Shown: positions 1-9,294, counted from the stretch's first letter. The stretch: DNA of 64,000 bases from Halomonas korlensis (GCF_900116705.1 NZ_FPBP01000005.1:176377-240376), one strand, 5' to 3'. Notes: a model not told the origin generated them from the sequence alone. Program-made: numbers and translations.

Positions 1-675
1 CGCCTCGTTGAGCCGGGTGATCTCGTACTCCACATCCGTGGGAATCAGATCGGGGACACTGTCGAGATCGGCAGGCGGGGCGATCACGACCGCCTCGCCG
101 ATGGCCATGCCCGGGGCGGCGGCAACGCCCTTGAACACCGCCTGGCCATCGGAAAGGCTACGTCGATTGAGGTTTCCGGTCGCCAGCGAGTGCGCCAGCA
201 CACCCCCCAGCTGAGCGGCCATGGTGACGAGAAACGCCTCGTCCTCTTCATCGAAGCGGCGCTTGACCGACTGCTGCACCACCAGCACGCCGAGCATGCG
301 GCGTTGATGAATGATCGGCACGCCGAGGAAGCTGGAGAAGCGCTCCTCGCCGGTCGACTCGAAGTAGCGAAAGTACGGGTGCGACTGGGCATCTTCCAGA
401 TTCAGCGGCTCTTCACGGCTGGCCACCAACCCCACCAGGCCCTCGCCAAGCGACAGCGTCACCTGGCCGACGGCCTGGGCGCGCAGGCCGATGGTTTCCA
501 TGAGCACGAGACGGTCAATATCGGCGTCGAAGAGATAGAAGGAGCAGACATCGGTACGCATGGCCTTGCGAATGCGACGCACCATGGTGGACAAGGCCGC
601 ATCCAGATTACGGGCCCCGTTGACTTCCTGAATGATGCGGCGCAAAACCTCGAGCATGAGCGTCCTGGTATCCAC
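1..675 (-). CDS. ptsP: Phosphoenolpyruvate-protein phosphotransferase PtsP (EI-Ntr), N-terminal part; continues past window start
   Basis: First enzyme of the nitrogen-related PTS: it autophosphorylates from PEP and passes phosphate to NPr. Only the first 225 codons are in the window. Residues about 17-155 form a GAF domain with the segments EERFSSFLGVPI and LGVLVVQQ, as in enterobacterial PtsP. From about residue 178 (FKGVAAAPGMAIGEA) the PEP-utilising N-terminal domain begins. The start is taken as GTG at 675, preceded by an AGGA ribosome site; an in-frame ATG six codons later (657) is an alternative. It lies 78 bases downstream of rppH on the same strand, the same order as in E. coli and Pseudomonas, so the two are probably cotranscribed. 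Confidence 0.93.
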   Translation of the reverse strand, partial: MDTRTLMLEVLRRIIQEVNGARNLDAALSTMVRRIRKAMRTDVCSFYLFDADIDRLVLMETIGLRAQAVGQVTLSLGEGLVGLVASREEPLNLEDAQSHPYFRYFESTGEERFSSFLGVPIIHQRRMLGVLVVQQSVKRRFDEEDEAFLVTMAAQLGGVLAHSLATGNLNRRSLSDGQAVFKGVAAAPGMAIGEAVVIAPPADLDSVPDLIPTDVEYEITRLNEA

Positions 676-753
676 GTAATGTTTCCTGCTAGTACAGCAG
701 GATTTGATGAATGTCAGACCCGACGCTATCGCCGGTGTTCCTCCCCGTCTCAA

Positions 754-1245
754 TCACCCCAGCCCGAGGGCAAGCCGCTGGGCGCGGGGCGACAGCTCGC
801 GCAAGGCCCGTCGGTATACCTCACGCTTGAAGGGCACTACCTGACCCAGAGGGTACCAGTAACTGACCCAGCGCCAGCCATCGAATTCCGGTTTGGGCGT
901 ACCGTCTACACAAATTCGACTATCCTGGCAGCGTATTCGCAGCAAGAACCACTTCTGTTTCTGGCCGATGCATACCGGCCGTGAATGGGTACGAATCATG
1001 CGCCTGGGCAGGCGATAACGCAGCCAGCCCCGGGTGCAGGCAAGAACCTGAACATCATCGGCGGTGAGGCCGATTTCCTCGTGCAGCTCGCGAAAAAGTG
1101 CCTGTTGCGGAGTCTCGTTCGCCTTGATGCCTCCCTGGGGAAACTGCCAAGCGTTCTGCCCTACCCGACGCGCCCAGAGCAGTTGCCCCTGTTCGTTGGC
1201 AATCATGATGCCAACGTTAGGGCGAAAGCCGTCAGCGTCGATCAC
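754..1245 (-). CDS. rppH: RNA pyrophosphohydrolase RppH (Nudix)
   Basis: Removes pyrophosphate from the 5' end of mRNA and so triggers RNase E decay. The 163-residue protein carries the Nudix box at residues 38-60 (GG-x5-E-x7-RELHEEIGL) and the RppH-specific stretches [18 protein letters not shown] and [14 protein letters not shown] chose GTG at 1245 because the family starts with [12 protein letters not shown] and an AAGGTG site lies just upstream. The frame is open for another 49 codons upstream, but that stretch has no similarity to the family. It is the first gene of the rppH-ptsP pair and is divergent from the HAD phosphatase at 1463. Confidence 0.95.
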   Translation of the reverse strand: MIDADGFRPNVGIMIANEQGQLLWARRVGQNAWQFPQGGIKANETPQQALFRELHEEIGLTADDVQVLACTRGWLRYRLPRRMIRTHSRPVCIGQKQKWFLLRIRCQDSRICVDGTPKPEFDGWRWVSYWYPLGQVVPFKREVYRRALRELSPRAQRLALGLG

Positions 1246-1462
1246 GGACTTCACCTTATTAATCCAGTATTGGGAACATTCTTCCATAAGCCTGCAAAGG
1301 GCATCAACAAAACTGCACGGGACGGAACGACGAAGGGCGTGCCGCTCGAAGCTCCCCATCGCTTCTGCCATAATCCCCAGCCTCGTCATCATCCCGTTAA
1401 TGAAGCTATCTAAAGAAACCGTCCACCCAGAACCCTTTCAGAATCCTTTAAAGAGGTATGCC

Positions 1463-2119
1463 GTGAGCCTGGCCATCTTCGACCTGGACAACACCCTGCT
1501 TTCGATCGACAGCGACCATGCCTGGGGCGAGTTCCTGCTCGAACAAGGCGCCGTTGACCCGGTTGCCTATCGCGAGGCCAATGATCGCTTCCTGGCCGAC
1601 TACGCAGCCGGCACCCTGGACATCTACGCCTTCCTCGAGGTCGCGCTCAAGCCGCTGACGCAGCACAGCCCCGAGCAACTGGCGGCTTGGCACCAGCAAT
1701 TCATGGCCAGCAAGATTGAGCCTCATGTCCTCCCCAAGGGTGAGGACCTGGTGGCACGCCACCGCGCCAGCGGCGATACGCTCTTGATCATTACCGCGAC
1801 CAACCGCTTCATCACCGGCCCTATCGCCAAGCGGTTAGGCATCGACGAGCTGATTGCGGTGGAGCCCGAAAGCCTCGATGGCCGTTATACCGGTCGCGTC
1901 AGCGGCACTCCCAGCTACCGGGAAGGCAAGGTCAAGCGGCTCGATGAATGGCTGACCCGCAAGGACATGGCCCTCGACGGTGCCTGGTTCTATAGCGACT
2001 CCCACAACGACCTGCCGCTGCTCGAGCGCGTCGACCATCCGGTCGCCGTCGACCCGGACCCTACCCTGCGCCAGGCCGCTGAAGCGCACGGCTGGAAGAT
2101 CATCAGCCTGCGCGACTGA
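1463..2119 (+). CDS. HAD-IB family phosphatase (SerB-like; histidinol-phosphatase candidate)
   Basis: A 218-residue HAD hydrolase with all four motifs: FDLDNT (residues 6-11), ITATN, the lysine in YREGKVKRL, and FYSDSHNDLPLL. This is the subfamily IB layout with a helical cap, shared with phosphoserine phosphatase. GTG at 1463 has an AAGAGG site six bases upstream; the ATG at 1458 is out of frame. The homologous gene beside rppH/ptsP in Pseudomonas aeruginosa (PA0335) has been reported as a histidinol-phosphate phosphatase, so that role is plausible here. Substrate assignment is an inference; the fold and chemistry are clear. It ends just before a strong bidirectional terminator. Confidence 0.85.
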   Translation: MSLAIFDLDNTLLSIDSDHAWGEFLLEQGAVDPVAYREANDRFLADYAAGTLDIYAFLEVALKPLTQHSPEQLAAWHQQFMASKIEPHVLPKGEDLVARHRASGDTLLIITATNRFITGPIAKRLGIDELIAVEPESLDGRYTGRVSGTPSYREGKVKRLDEWLTRKDMALDGAWFYSDSHNDLPLLERVDHPVAVDPDPTLRQAAEAHGWKIISLRD

Positions 2120-2178
2120 CGTACGTCAGACAAGCGAAATGATTCCAGACATAGAAATCTAGCCCAGAAATACGAAAA

Positions 2179-2214
2179 CGCCCTGGCGGGAATGCCCGCC
2201 AGGGCGTTTTTTTT
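2179..2214. terminator. Bidirectional intrinsic terminator
   Basis: A 12-bp perfect stem (CGCCCTGGCGGG/CCCGCCAGGGCG) with an AATG loop is followed by eight T on the + strand and preceded by AAAA, so it can stop both the HAD gene (+) and malate dehydrogenase (-). Confidence 0.93.
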
Positions 2215-2232
2215 CGTACCAGCGCTAGCTCA

Positions 2233-3207
2233 TCAGCCCAGCAGGTGCTCAACGGCGGCGCGCTCTTCACGCAGCTCGTCTTCGGTGGCCTTCATGCGGC
2301 CACGACTGAAGTCATCGACCTCGAGGCCCTGAACGATCTCGTAGTGGCCGTTCTTGCAGATTACCGGGTAGGAATAGATGATACCCGGCTCGATGCCGTA
2401 GCTGCCCTCGGACGGGATGCCCATGCTGACGATACCGTCGCTGCCCAGCGCCCAGTCACGCATGTGATCGATGGCCGCCGAGGCCGCCGAGGCCGCGGAA
2501 GACGCGCCACGCGCCTTGATGATGGCCGCCCCGCGCTGCTGCACGGTGGGGATAAAATCGTTCTCGTACCATTCACGCTCGATCAGTTCCAGCGCGGGCT
2601 TGCCGCCTACCTTGCAGTGAGCAAGATCGGGGTACTGGGTGGCACTGTGGTTGCCCCAGACGATCATGGATTCCACATCGGTGACGTGCTTGCCAACCTT
2701 CTGCGCCAGCTGTGTCAGCGAACGGTTGTGATCCAGGCGCATCATTGCCGTGAACTGGCCCTGATCGAGTTCCGGCGCGTTGCAGGAGGCAATCAGCGCG
2801 TTAGTGTTGGCCGGGTTGCCCACCACCAGCACCTTGACGTTCCGGCTGGCATTGTCGTTGAGCGCCTTGCCCTGCACGGAGAAAATTGCCGCGTTGGCTT
2901 CCAGCAGGTCCTTGCGCTCCATCCCCGGACCGCGCGGGCGGGCGCCGACCAGCAGCGCGTAATCGCTGTCCTTGAAGGCGACGTTGGCATCGTCGGTGGC
3001 AACAATATCCTGCACCAACGGGAAGGCGCAGTCGTTGAGTTCCATCACCACGCCGTTCAGGGCGTCCATGGCCGGCGGGATCTCCAGCAGTTGCAGGATC
3101 ACCGGCTGGTCCTTGCCCAGCATGTCGCCGGAGGCAATACGGAACGCAAGGGAATAGCTGATCTGGCCGGCGGCGCCGGTAATGGTAATGCGAACGGGGT
3201 CTTTCAT
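2233..3207 (-). CDS. mdh: Malate dehydrogenase (NAD-dependent, LDH-like MDH type 2)
   Basis: Interconverts malate and oxaloacetate in the TCA cycle. The 324-residue protein has the Rossmann glycine loop [10 protein letters not shown] near residue 10 (more often GQIGYSL), the substrate-binding arginine loop [27 protein letters not shown] and the catalytic-histidine region [11 protein letters not shown]. The length matches the roughly 325-residue bacterial/cytosolic-type MDH group rather than the 312-residue E. coli type. The start is ATG at 3207, with a GGAG site eight bases upstream. The frame is open for 40 more codons upstream without similarity to the family. Confidence 0.95.
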   Translation of the reverse strand: MKDPVRITITGAAGQISYSLAFRIASGDMLGKDQPVILQLLEIPPAMDALNGVVMELNDCAFPLVQDIVATDDANVAFKDSDYALLVGARPRGPGMERKDLLEANAAIFSVQGKALNDNASRNVKVLVVGNPANTNALIASCNAPELDQGQFTAMMRLDHNRSLTQLAQKVGKHVTDVESMIVWGNHSATQYPDLAHCKVGGKPALELIEREWYENDFIPTVQQRGAAIIKARGASSAASAASAAIDHMRDWALGSDGIVSMGIPSEGSYGIEPGIIYSYPVICKNGHYEIVQGLEVDDFSRGRMKATEDELREERAAVEHLLG

Positions 3208-3368
3208 GGTGACTCCTTGGTTGTCAACACGCGGATTGTCGCCGTGAGGATTGGCCGGGCGGGTGTCGCTCGCCTTGGCCGGCATTCGAACCGCGGAAAT
3301 GGTATTCCTGCGGTGCACAAAACTCAATTCGACCTGAGGCTACCTACCCGCCAGGCCAGCCAGCCGGC

Positions 3369-3593
3369 TCATTCGCTCTTGCGATTGGTCACCTTCTCGA
3401 TCAGCGCCTCGGTTTCGCTGGACGGGCCATGCTCGAGGGCAGATTCGGCCTCATGCCAGAGGCACACAAAACGCCGACAGGACGCGCAGAAAACCTTGTC
3501 ATCGGGGTTCTTGACCTCCGACACCTGCATGCGATGGCTGCCGCACGACGGGCAGCCAGACGGCAGGCGAAATTCGGTAGACAGATCGGACAT
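3369..3593 (-). CDS. Small zinc-ribbon protein, function unknown
   Basis: Encodes 74 residues with two CxxC knuckles, CPSC (residues 14-17) and CASC (residues 36-39), 18 residues apart, which suggests one structural zinc. There is no signal peptide or membrane segment. ATG at 3593 has a well-placed AAAAGGAG site. It is upstream of mdh on the same strand with a 161-base gap. Compatible with a rubredoxin-like or transcript-associated zinc ribbon, but I do not recognise a named family. Confidence 0.7.
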   Translation of the reverse strand: MSDLSTEFRLPSGCPSCGSHRMQVSEVKNPDDKVFCASCRRFVCLWHEAESALEHGPSSETEALIEKVTNRKSE

Positions 3594-3634
3594 GGTCGCT
3601 AACTCCTTTTAACTGAACAATGCACTCAGGACGC

Positions 3635-3682
3635 TGGGGTAATATCGACGGCTTCAAACAACGTCGAGGGACAATTACCCCA
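3635..3682. repeat. Interrupted inverted repeat downstream of esterase gene
   Basis: Outer arms TGGGGTAAT (3635-3643) and ATTACCCCA (3674-3682) enclose a second pair, CGACG and CGTCG. This could fold into a long hairpin ending the transcript of the esterase (minus strand); there is no clear U-tract. Confidence 0.45.
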
Positions 3683-3713
3683 CCGCCACATCATCAGTAG
3701 CATGGCACCGCTG

Positions 3714-4385
3714 TCATGATTGCTCCAACCGCTCGCCCAGCCATTTGCCGATATCCAGCACCTGCTGGGGGCAAACCGCATGGGCCATGGGATAGCTGCG
3801 ATAATTCGCTGGATAACCGAGCGACAGCACTTTCTCATAGGCGGCCTTGCCCAGCGCCTCAGGCACGACCGGATCGAAGTTGCCGTGGTGCACCTCGATG
3901 GGTAGCCCACGGTTGGTCTCGGCAAGCGTGATGCTGTCGGCGGTGGCGAAATAGGTCGACATCGCCAGCAGCCCGCCCAGCGGTTGCTCGAACGACAGCG
4001 CGGCCTCATAGGCCACGGCGCCGCCCTGTGAGAAACCGGCCAGTATGATTCGACGGCTGTCGATGCCTTGATCGATCTGCGCTTGCACCAACGACTGGAT
4101 CCGCTTGGCGGAAGTCTTGAGCTGCGGCTCGTCTACGCGGCGGTCCAGGCTCATCTCAAGAATGTCGTACCAGGCCGGCATGACCATGCCGCCATTGACG
4201 GTGACCGGCATCCGTGGCGCATGGGGGAGAATCACGCGCACGCTGGCATCGGCGGGTAGCGGCAGCGCTGGTACCAGCGGCTCGAAATCGCGGCCGTCGG
4301 CTCCCAGGCCATGCAGGATGAAAAAACAGGCATCGGCGGGCTTGCCGTTGCGCGGCTCGATGATCAGTTCACCGGGATTGCTCAT
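3714..4385 (-). CDS. Carboxylesterase/lysophospholipase-like alpha/beta hydrolase
   Basis: Cytoplasmic esterase of the carboxylesterase-2/acyl-protein thioesterase family, 223 residues, a typical length. Visible features are the oxyanion segment FILHGLGADG (22-31), the nucleophile elbow GFSQGG with Ser119, the acid residue in HHGNFDPVVP and the catalytic histidine in MAHAVCPQ. Members hydrolyse short-chain esters or lysophospholipids; the physiological substrate cannot be read from sequence. It is a single gene on the minus strand with its own upstream region. Confidence 0.9.
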   Translation of the reverse strand: MSNPGELIIEPRNGKPADACFFILHGLGADGRDFEPLVPALPLPADASVRVILPHAPRMPVTVNGGMVMPAWYDILEMSLDRRVDEPQLKTSAKRIQSLVQAQIDQGIDSRRIILAGFSQGGAVAYEAALSFEQPLGGLLAMSTYFATADSITLAETNRGLPIEVHHGNFDPVVPEALGKAAYEKVLSLGYPANYRSYPMAHAVCPQQVLDIGKWLGERLEQS

Positions 4386-4490
4386 GGGCGCGTAATTCCT
4401 TGGTCTTTCTAGACGATCAGGCGAAAAAAGTGGGAAAACCTCGCCACCCTACCGTAAAGCTGCCGCCGCGGCGAGACGGTCCGCCACCGC

Positions 4491-6260
4491 TTAAAAAGGC
4501 CAGATAAGCGGAATCAGCGCCAGCGCTATGCCTCCCGTCAGCAGGTTGAGCGGGGCACCCAGGCGCAGGAAATCGCTGAGACGGTAGCCTCCCGGCCCCT
4601 GCACCATGAGGTTGGTCTGGTAACCGATGGGCGTCAGAAAGCTGGCCGAGGCCGCGAACATTACCACCACGACGAAGGGCATCGGGTTGACCCCCAGGCT
4701 CTCGGCGCTGGTCATGACGATGGGAAAGGTGATCACCGCCGCGGCATTATTGGTGACCAGCGCCGTGAGCAGCGCCACCACGATATAAGTGGCCACCAAC
4801 AAGGCCCAGGGATTGCCGCCGGCCATGGCAAGCACATTTTCGGCCAGCACCCCCGCCGCGCCGGACGTCTCCAGGGCCGCACCAAGGCCGAAGGAGGCGG
4901 CGATGGTCAGTAGCACCTGCGTGTCCAGGCCGCGCTTGGCCGCGCCCACGCTGCAGCACCCGGTGAGCAGCGACAGGGCCGCGCCCAGCATTGCGGCGTT
5001 CATCATGCTCATCACGCCCAACGAGGCCAGCAGCACCACGCCGGCGAGGATGCTCCAGGCCAGCCAGGCCTTCTCGTGGACCGGCCGCGCCGCGCCATTG
5101 ACCTGACTGATCAACAGGAAGTCGCGTGATTGCCGATGGCGCTCGATGAAGGGCGGACGCGCCTCCAGCAGCAGTACATCGGCGGCTTGCAGGCGCACCT
5201 GCCCGAGGTTGCCAACGACTCGCTCGCCACCGCGGCACACCGCCAGCACCGCGGCGCCATAGAGCGTACGAAAATGCCCGTCGCGAATCCGTTGACCGAC
5301 GAACTGGCACTGGTTGGACACCACGGCCTCCACCAGACGGCGCTCCTTGAAATCCTTTTCAAGGCTCGACGCTCCATGACGCGATGGCACCAGGCCACGA
5401 ACCTGCTGCAGATCCACCGCCCCTTCGCTGGTACCAGCAAAGACCAGCCGGTCGCCACCCTTCAGGCGCTCCCCGGGCCCGACCACACTGACCACGTTGC
5501 CCTCGCGCTCGATCTCGACCAGAAACAATTCGCGAAGATGGCGCAACCCGGCTTGCTCCACGGTCTTGTCGACCAGCGGGCCCGCCGTATCGACTTCCAT
5601 CTCGATGGTGAACTCGCGCGGATTCTCGAACAACGCCGCGGCACCGCGCCGCGCCGGAAGCATTCTGGGACCCAGCACGACCAGGTAAACCAGACCGGCT
5701 ATCGCGACCGGCACTCCTACCCAGGCGATATCGAACAACCCCATGGCAAGCCGAGGCTCGCGATCAATCAGCAGGCCATGCACCACCAGGTTGGTACTGG
5801 TGCCGAAACGCGTAATGGTGCCACCCAGAATGGAAGCGAAGCTCAATGGCATCAGCAGGCGGTGAGCGGGCAGCGGCAGCCGTCGGCTCCAGCTCAGGAC
5901 CGCAGGAATATAGGTTGCGACCACCGGCGTATTGTTGAGAAACGCGCTGAGTGAGGCCACCGGCAGTAACAGGCGTATAAGTGCCTTGAACTCACCGTGC
6001 GGCCGCCCGAGCACGTAACGGATGATCAAGTCGATGCCGCCCGTTTCGCGGATGCTCGCGACCAGCACGTACATGAACGCCACGGTGAACAGCCCGCTGC
6101 TGGAGAAGCCTGCCAGCGCCTGGTCGGGCTCGATCACACCCAGGGTCAGCAGCAGGATCACCGCGCCGAGCAGCACGATATCGGGTCCAAGGCGGGAGAA
6201 CGCCATCATGGGAAAGACAGCGGTAACAACGATGAGGGCGAGCCAGGCATCCAGCGTCAT
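4491..6260 (-). CDS. SLC13-family carrier with two TrkA-C domains
   Basis: A 589-residue inner-membrane permease of the divalent anion:sodium symporter superfamily. The first membrane half (about 1-200) carries NNTP at 109-112 and GTSTNLVV at 153-160. A soluble insert at about 205-380 contains two RCK_C/TrkA-C modules, and the second half carries NNAAAVITFP. The two-RCK_C insert is typical of the bacterial Sac1/SLC13 group that moves sulfate, citrate or dicarboxylates; the substrate is not determined here. The first TNL motif reads TRFGTSTN rather than the common TLIGTSTN. The gene stands alone, between the esterase and csp. Confidence 0.88.
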   Translation of the reverse strand: MTLDAWLALIVVTAVFPMMAFSRLGPDIVLLGAVILLLTLGVIEPDQALAGFSSSGLFTVAFMYVLVASIRETGGIDLIIRYVLGRPHGEFKALIRLLLPVASLSAFLNNTPVVATYIPAVLSWSRRLPLPAHRLLMPLSFASILGGTITRFGTSTNLVVHGLLIDREPRLAMGLFDIAWVGVPVAIAGLVYLVVLGPRMLPARRGAAALFENPREFTIEMEVDTAGPLVDKTVEQAGLRHLRELFLVEIEREGNVVSVVGPGERLKGGDRLVFAGTSEGAVDLQQVRGLVPSRHGASSLEKDFKERRLVEAVVSNQCQFVGQRIRDGHFRTLYGAAVLAVCRGGERVVGNLGQVRLQAADVLLLEARPPFIERHRQSRDFLLISQVNGAARPVHEKAWLAWSILAGVVLLASLGVMSMMNAAMLGAALSLLTGCCSVGAAKRGLDTQVLLTIAASFGLGAALETSGAAGVLAENVLAMAGGNPWALLVATYIVVALLTALVTNNAAAVITFPIVMTSAESLGVNPMPFVVVVMFAASASFLTPIGYQTNLMVQGPGGYRLSDFLRLGAPLNLLTGGIALALIPLIWPF

Positions 6261-6380
6261 GAAGCAGATCCATCACAACAGGCAAAGCAGCCATTGTGAG
6301 GCCATCGGATTATTCTAAAAAGTTATTTTTAATAATTTTTTAAGACTTAAATATTATATGAAATAATGACGCGCACGCAA

Positions 6381-6406
6381 AAAGACCCGCTTTCGCGGGC
6401 CTTTTT
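6381..6406. terminator. Bidirectional intrinsic terminator downstream of csp
   Basis: Stem CCCGC/GCGGG (6386-6390 with 6395-6399) with a TTTC loop, flanked by an A-run on the left and six T on the right. It ends the csp transcript on the minus strand. Confidence 0.85.
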
Positions 6407-6460
6407 TACACTACTCGAAAGCAGTGACATCTAGGTCATTACAGACTCAGCCAATTAGGC

Positions 6461-6667
6461 TCAGTTGACAACCTGGATGTTGGAAGCCTGGAGGCCTTTC
6501 TTGCCCTGGGTGACGTCGAAGGAAACCTTCTGGCCGTCTTGCAGGGACTTGAAGCCTTCAGCCTGAATCTCGGAGAAGTGAGCGAACAGGTCGTCACCGT
6601 TGTCGTCCGGAGAAATGAAGCCAAAGCCTTTAGTGTCGTTGAACCACTTAACTGTACCAGTAGCCAT
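6461..6667 (-). CDS. Cold-shock protein, CspA family
   Basis: A 68-residue single cold-shock domain that binds single-stranded RNA/DNA and melts mRNA structure. RNP1 (KGFGFISP) and RNP2 (DLFAHFSEI) are intact. It starts at ATG 6667 with the usual [11 protein letters not shown] and ends with the family's typical NIQVVN. A bidirectional terminator follows, and a long region upstream could hold the structured leader found on many csp mRNAs. Whether it is cold-induced or constitutive cannot be told from sequence. Confidence 0.95.
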   Translation of the reverse strand: MATGTVKWFNDTKGFGFISPDDNGDDLFAHFSEIQAEGFKSLQDGQKVSFDVTQGKKGLQASNIQVVN

Positions 6668-6893
6668 TTTCGAAATCCTCGAATAGCGTTTGATTGTGCC
6701 GGGAGATACCCGAATTGCAGTGGGTAAAACAAGAAACTTTCACCGGGAAATCGATGCTACAGAGCGTTTCGATGACCACTTGCGATGTTCGACTTGCTAA
6801 CCAACTGGACGCATCATGCCTTCTTGCCGAGCGCAGGTCAAATACTATTTGTTATGGATGGCATGCTCTGGATAACAGGCCTCTACCCTGCAC

Positions 6894-6927
6894 AAGCGGG
6901 CGTCTGGACCAAGCGGGCGTCTGGACA
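6894..6927. repeat. 17-base tandem duplication
   Basis: AAGCGGGCGTCTGGAC occurs twice, directly adjacent (6894-6910 and 6911-6927), with one base different at the end of the unit. Confidence 0.85.
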
Positions 6928-6970
6928 TAGTGGAAGGGAAACCGTAAGGTAGCTGGCAGACAAGGCCATA

Positions 6971-6980
6971 TTGTATACAA
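6971..6980. promoter_or_regulatory. Candidate GntR-type operator
   Basis: TTGTATACAA is a perfect 10-bp palindrome followed at once by a second half-site, ATTGTAT. This matches the pattern bound by many FCD-class GntR regulators. It lies about 390 bases upstream of the symporter gene and could control that gene or csp. No GntR gene is in the window. Confidence 0.4.
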
Positions 6981-7371
6981 AAATTGTATCATGGCCGCTG
7001 GCCACACCGACCACGGCGGCCGGATCACCGATACGCTTGAATGCTCATGTTCATGACGCCCTCGACAACAAGGGAATCCATGACGGCAACACTTGCCCTC
7101 AAGGATAGCGCCTCCCACCCGTTTCCCCGGCCCGACATAGCGGCTGCCCTGAGCGACAAGGGCGACCCCTGAGGCCACTCCCCGGCCGCCCTGCGGCCGG
7201 ATTGCCAGCCCGTTACCCCCGCTGACTGCCTGACAGATTCAGCACGGGGCCGGTGTGTGTTCTGCACTCCCTACCGGGCGGCGCCCCCTGCCGGCCATTG
7301 TCCGCAATGGTCAGACACCACTCTGTGCCGACCGCATCATGTCGGCGTACTGAATCACTGCGAGGAACTCC

Positions 7372-9066
7372 GTGAACGATCCTGACTTCTATCAATTCTC
7401 CACCCTGACGGTATTGCTGCTGCTCGCCGCCTTCTACGGCGGGACCTACCTATTGACACTGAAGATCCGCAAGCCTCAGGAAGATACCGACGCCTACATG
7501 GTCTCCAATCACCGCATCGGCTTCGGCATGGGGGCGGCCAGCATGACCGCCACCTGGATATGGGCGGCCTCCTTCTACGCTGCCGCCACCTCCGGCTACA
7601 CCTATGGCGTCTCCGGCCCGTTACATTACGGCCTGTGGGGGGCACTGATGATCCTGTTCATCTATCCCTTCGGCAGGCGATTCCGCAAGCTGGCACCCAA
7701 CGCGCATACCCTGGGCGAGCTGATTCATGCGCGCCATGGCTCTTCGAGCCAGCTGATCCTGGCACTCTCCAACGTAATGGGCAGCGTGATCAGCCTGATG
7801 GTCAACTTCACCGCCGCCGGCGCCCTGGTAGCCGTGCTCTCGCCGCTCTCGTTCCAGGCGGGGGTCATCATCGCCGGGGTCGGGGTGCTCGGTTACACCC
7901 TGTGGTCGGGCTTTCGCGCCTCGGTGCTCACCGACTTCGCCCAATTGGTGGCGTTAATGGCCATCGCCGTGGTGATCATCCCGGCGGTGCTGTTCGCCAT
8001 GGGGGGGCCTGGCGCCATGGTGGCCGGCCTCGACAATCTCACAGCCGAACAATCCAACCTCTTCTCGATGACCGCCATCCTGGAACAGGGAGCTCCCTTC
8101 TTTGTAGCCGTGCTGGCCTATGCCATCGGCAATCAGACCATCTCCCAGCGTCTGTTCGCGGTGAACGAGAGCCACATCAAGCCCACCTTCATTACTGCCA
8201 CCGTAGGCTACGGCGCTATCGTCATTGGCCTGGGCATGATCGGCCTGATGGCACTGACACTCGGCGTGGAGCCGATGAACGGTGACATGAACAACCTGAT
8301 TCCGCAGATGGTCTCGAGTTATCTGCCCCCGGTGTTCATCGGACTCTTCTTCATCCTGGTGATCGGCTCGCTCTCCTCAACCGCCGACTCGGATCTCTCG
8401 GCGCTCTCCGCGATCATCATGGCCGACGTCTACGGCAAGAACATCGCTCGCGGCAAGGCAGATCCTAAACGCATGCTGCTGATCGGCCGGCTGACCATGG
8501 TAGTCGCCACCATGGTGGGGATCGTCTTCGCCAGCTTTTCCCTGGATATCCTGGTGATGCTGGTCTTCGTCGGCGCACTATGGGGCGCCATCGTCTTCCC
8601 GGTGATCGCCAGCTGCTTCTGGGATCGCGTGACCAATGCCGCCTTCACCACCTCGGTGCTGGTCGCCATGGTGCTGTTCTGTATTGCACGCTTCGAGCTG
8701 GTGCCGCTCGCCGGCGGCGCTGGTCTGTTCTTCGAGATCCTCGCCAGCATCGGGGGCGGGATCATCATCGCCTTGATGGTCTTCGGCTTCTGCGGCAGGC
8801 GTCTGGGCGCCATTGCCGGCGTGCTGGCCGGCCTCGCCATGCTGGTGTTCGCCACCGGTTTCCTGCGCGACTACACCGTACTGCTGGCCTCGCTGACCGC
8901 CTACGGCGCCAGTACCCTGGTCTGTACCCTGATGAGCCTCGCCAGCCCGCAGCGCTTCGACTTCGACACCATTCGCCAGCGGGTCGGCAACTATGACGAC
9001 CACCAGCCGACGGACGAGCGTCCGGCCCGAGGCGGCGCTGCCCCGGGCTTCGCCGAGCAATACTGA
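7372..9066 (+). CDS. Sodium:solute symporter (SSS family)
   Basis: A 564-residue inner-membrane protein with 13 or more hydrophobic segments and the SSS hallmarks: AYMVSNHRIGFGMGAASMTATWIWAAS near the N-terminus, NQTISQRLFAV, and SSTADSDLSALSA near residue 335, which contributes to the sodium site. Overall it resembles the urea/short-chain-acid branch of the family; the solute is unknown. GTG start at 7372 with GAGGAA eight bases before it. A 43-residue membrane peptide gene follows 74 bases later, and the next genes suggest small hydroxy-acid or alcohol catabolism, so an organic acid is a reasonable guess. Confidence 0.88.
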   Translation: MNDPDFYQFSTLTVLLLLAAFYGGTYLLTLKIRKPQEDTDAYMVSNHRIGFGMGAASMTATWIWAASFYAAATSGYTYGVSGPLHYGLWGALMILFIYPFGRRFRKLAPNAHTLGELIHARHGSSSQLILALSNVMGSVISLMVNFTAAGALVAVLSPLSFQAGVIIAGVGVLGYTLWSGFRASVLTDFAQLVALMAIAVVIIPAVLFAMGGPGAMVAGLDNLTAEQSNLFSMTAILEQGAPFFVAVLAYAIGNQTISQRLFAVNESHIKPTFITATVGYGAIVIGLGMIGLMALTLGVEPMNGDMNNLIPQMVSSYLPPVFIGLFFILVIGSLSSTADSDLSALSAIIMADVYGKNIARGKADPKRMLLIGRLTMVVATMVGIVFASFSLDILVMLVFVGALWGAIVFPVIASCFWDRVTNAAFTTSVLVAMVLFCIARFELVPLAGGAGLFFEILASIGGGIIIALMVFGFCGRRLGAIAGVLAGLAMLVFATGFLRDYTVLLASLTAYGASTLVCTLMSLASPQRFDFDTIRQRVGNYDDHQPTDERPARGGAAPGFAEQY

Positions 9067-9140
9067 ATTACGCAGATGTTCGGGCCGGCGGCTCTGCCGG
9101 CCCCGACAACGCCCCCTCAACGACATAGGAGCATGCTTTC

Positions 9141-9272
9141 ATGCAGACCTTGATCTACGGCGCTTACGTCCTCGTCTGGCCCGCCCTGACCCTTGGGGTG
9201 CTGGCCCTGATCTGCCGGGCCGTGTGGCGCGACATGCGCGCCGCCAATAAGGATGATCGCGACCTGGTCTAG
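9141..9272 (+). CDS. 43-residue membrane peptide, putative symporter small subunit
   Basis: A short frame starting at ATG 9141 with an AGGAG site at 9127-9131. It encodes one hydrophobic helix (LIYGAYVLVWPALTLGVLAL) followed by a basic, then acidic tail ending DDRDLV. Such one-helix peptides with the YVLVWP pattern are found directly downstream of SSS transporter genes in Halomonas and relatives, where they are annotated as a putative transporter small subunit. Position, ribosome site and composition all support a real gene. It lies 74 bases after the symporter and just before a strong hairpin, so the two form one transcription unit. Confidence 0.75.
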   Translation: MQTLIYGAYVLVWPALTLGVLALICRAVWRDMRAANKDDRDLV

Positions 9273-9294
9273 GGCCGGGTAGCAGCCACCAACA

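Larger units (their letters stand above)
6668..7371. other. 704-base intergenic region between csp and the symporter gene
   Basis: Divergent promoter region. It holds a two-copy tandem repeat (6894-6927) and a perfect TTGTATACAA palindrome (6971-6980), both listed separately. The csp-proximal side probably encodes a long csp 5' leader. I see no convincing reading frame. Confidence 0.6.

Noticed and set aside
1064..1462. Upstream extension of the HAD phosphatase
   Set aside because: Overlaps rppH antisense, lacks HAD similarity, and the GTG at 1463 has a good ribosome site.
2245..3612. 455-codon frame opposite malate dehydrogenase
   Set aside because: Antisense shadow of mdh and the zinc-ribbon gene, with no ribosome site or recognisable domain.
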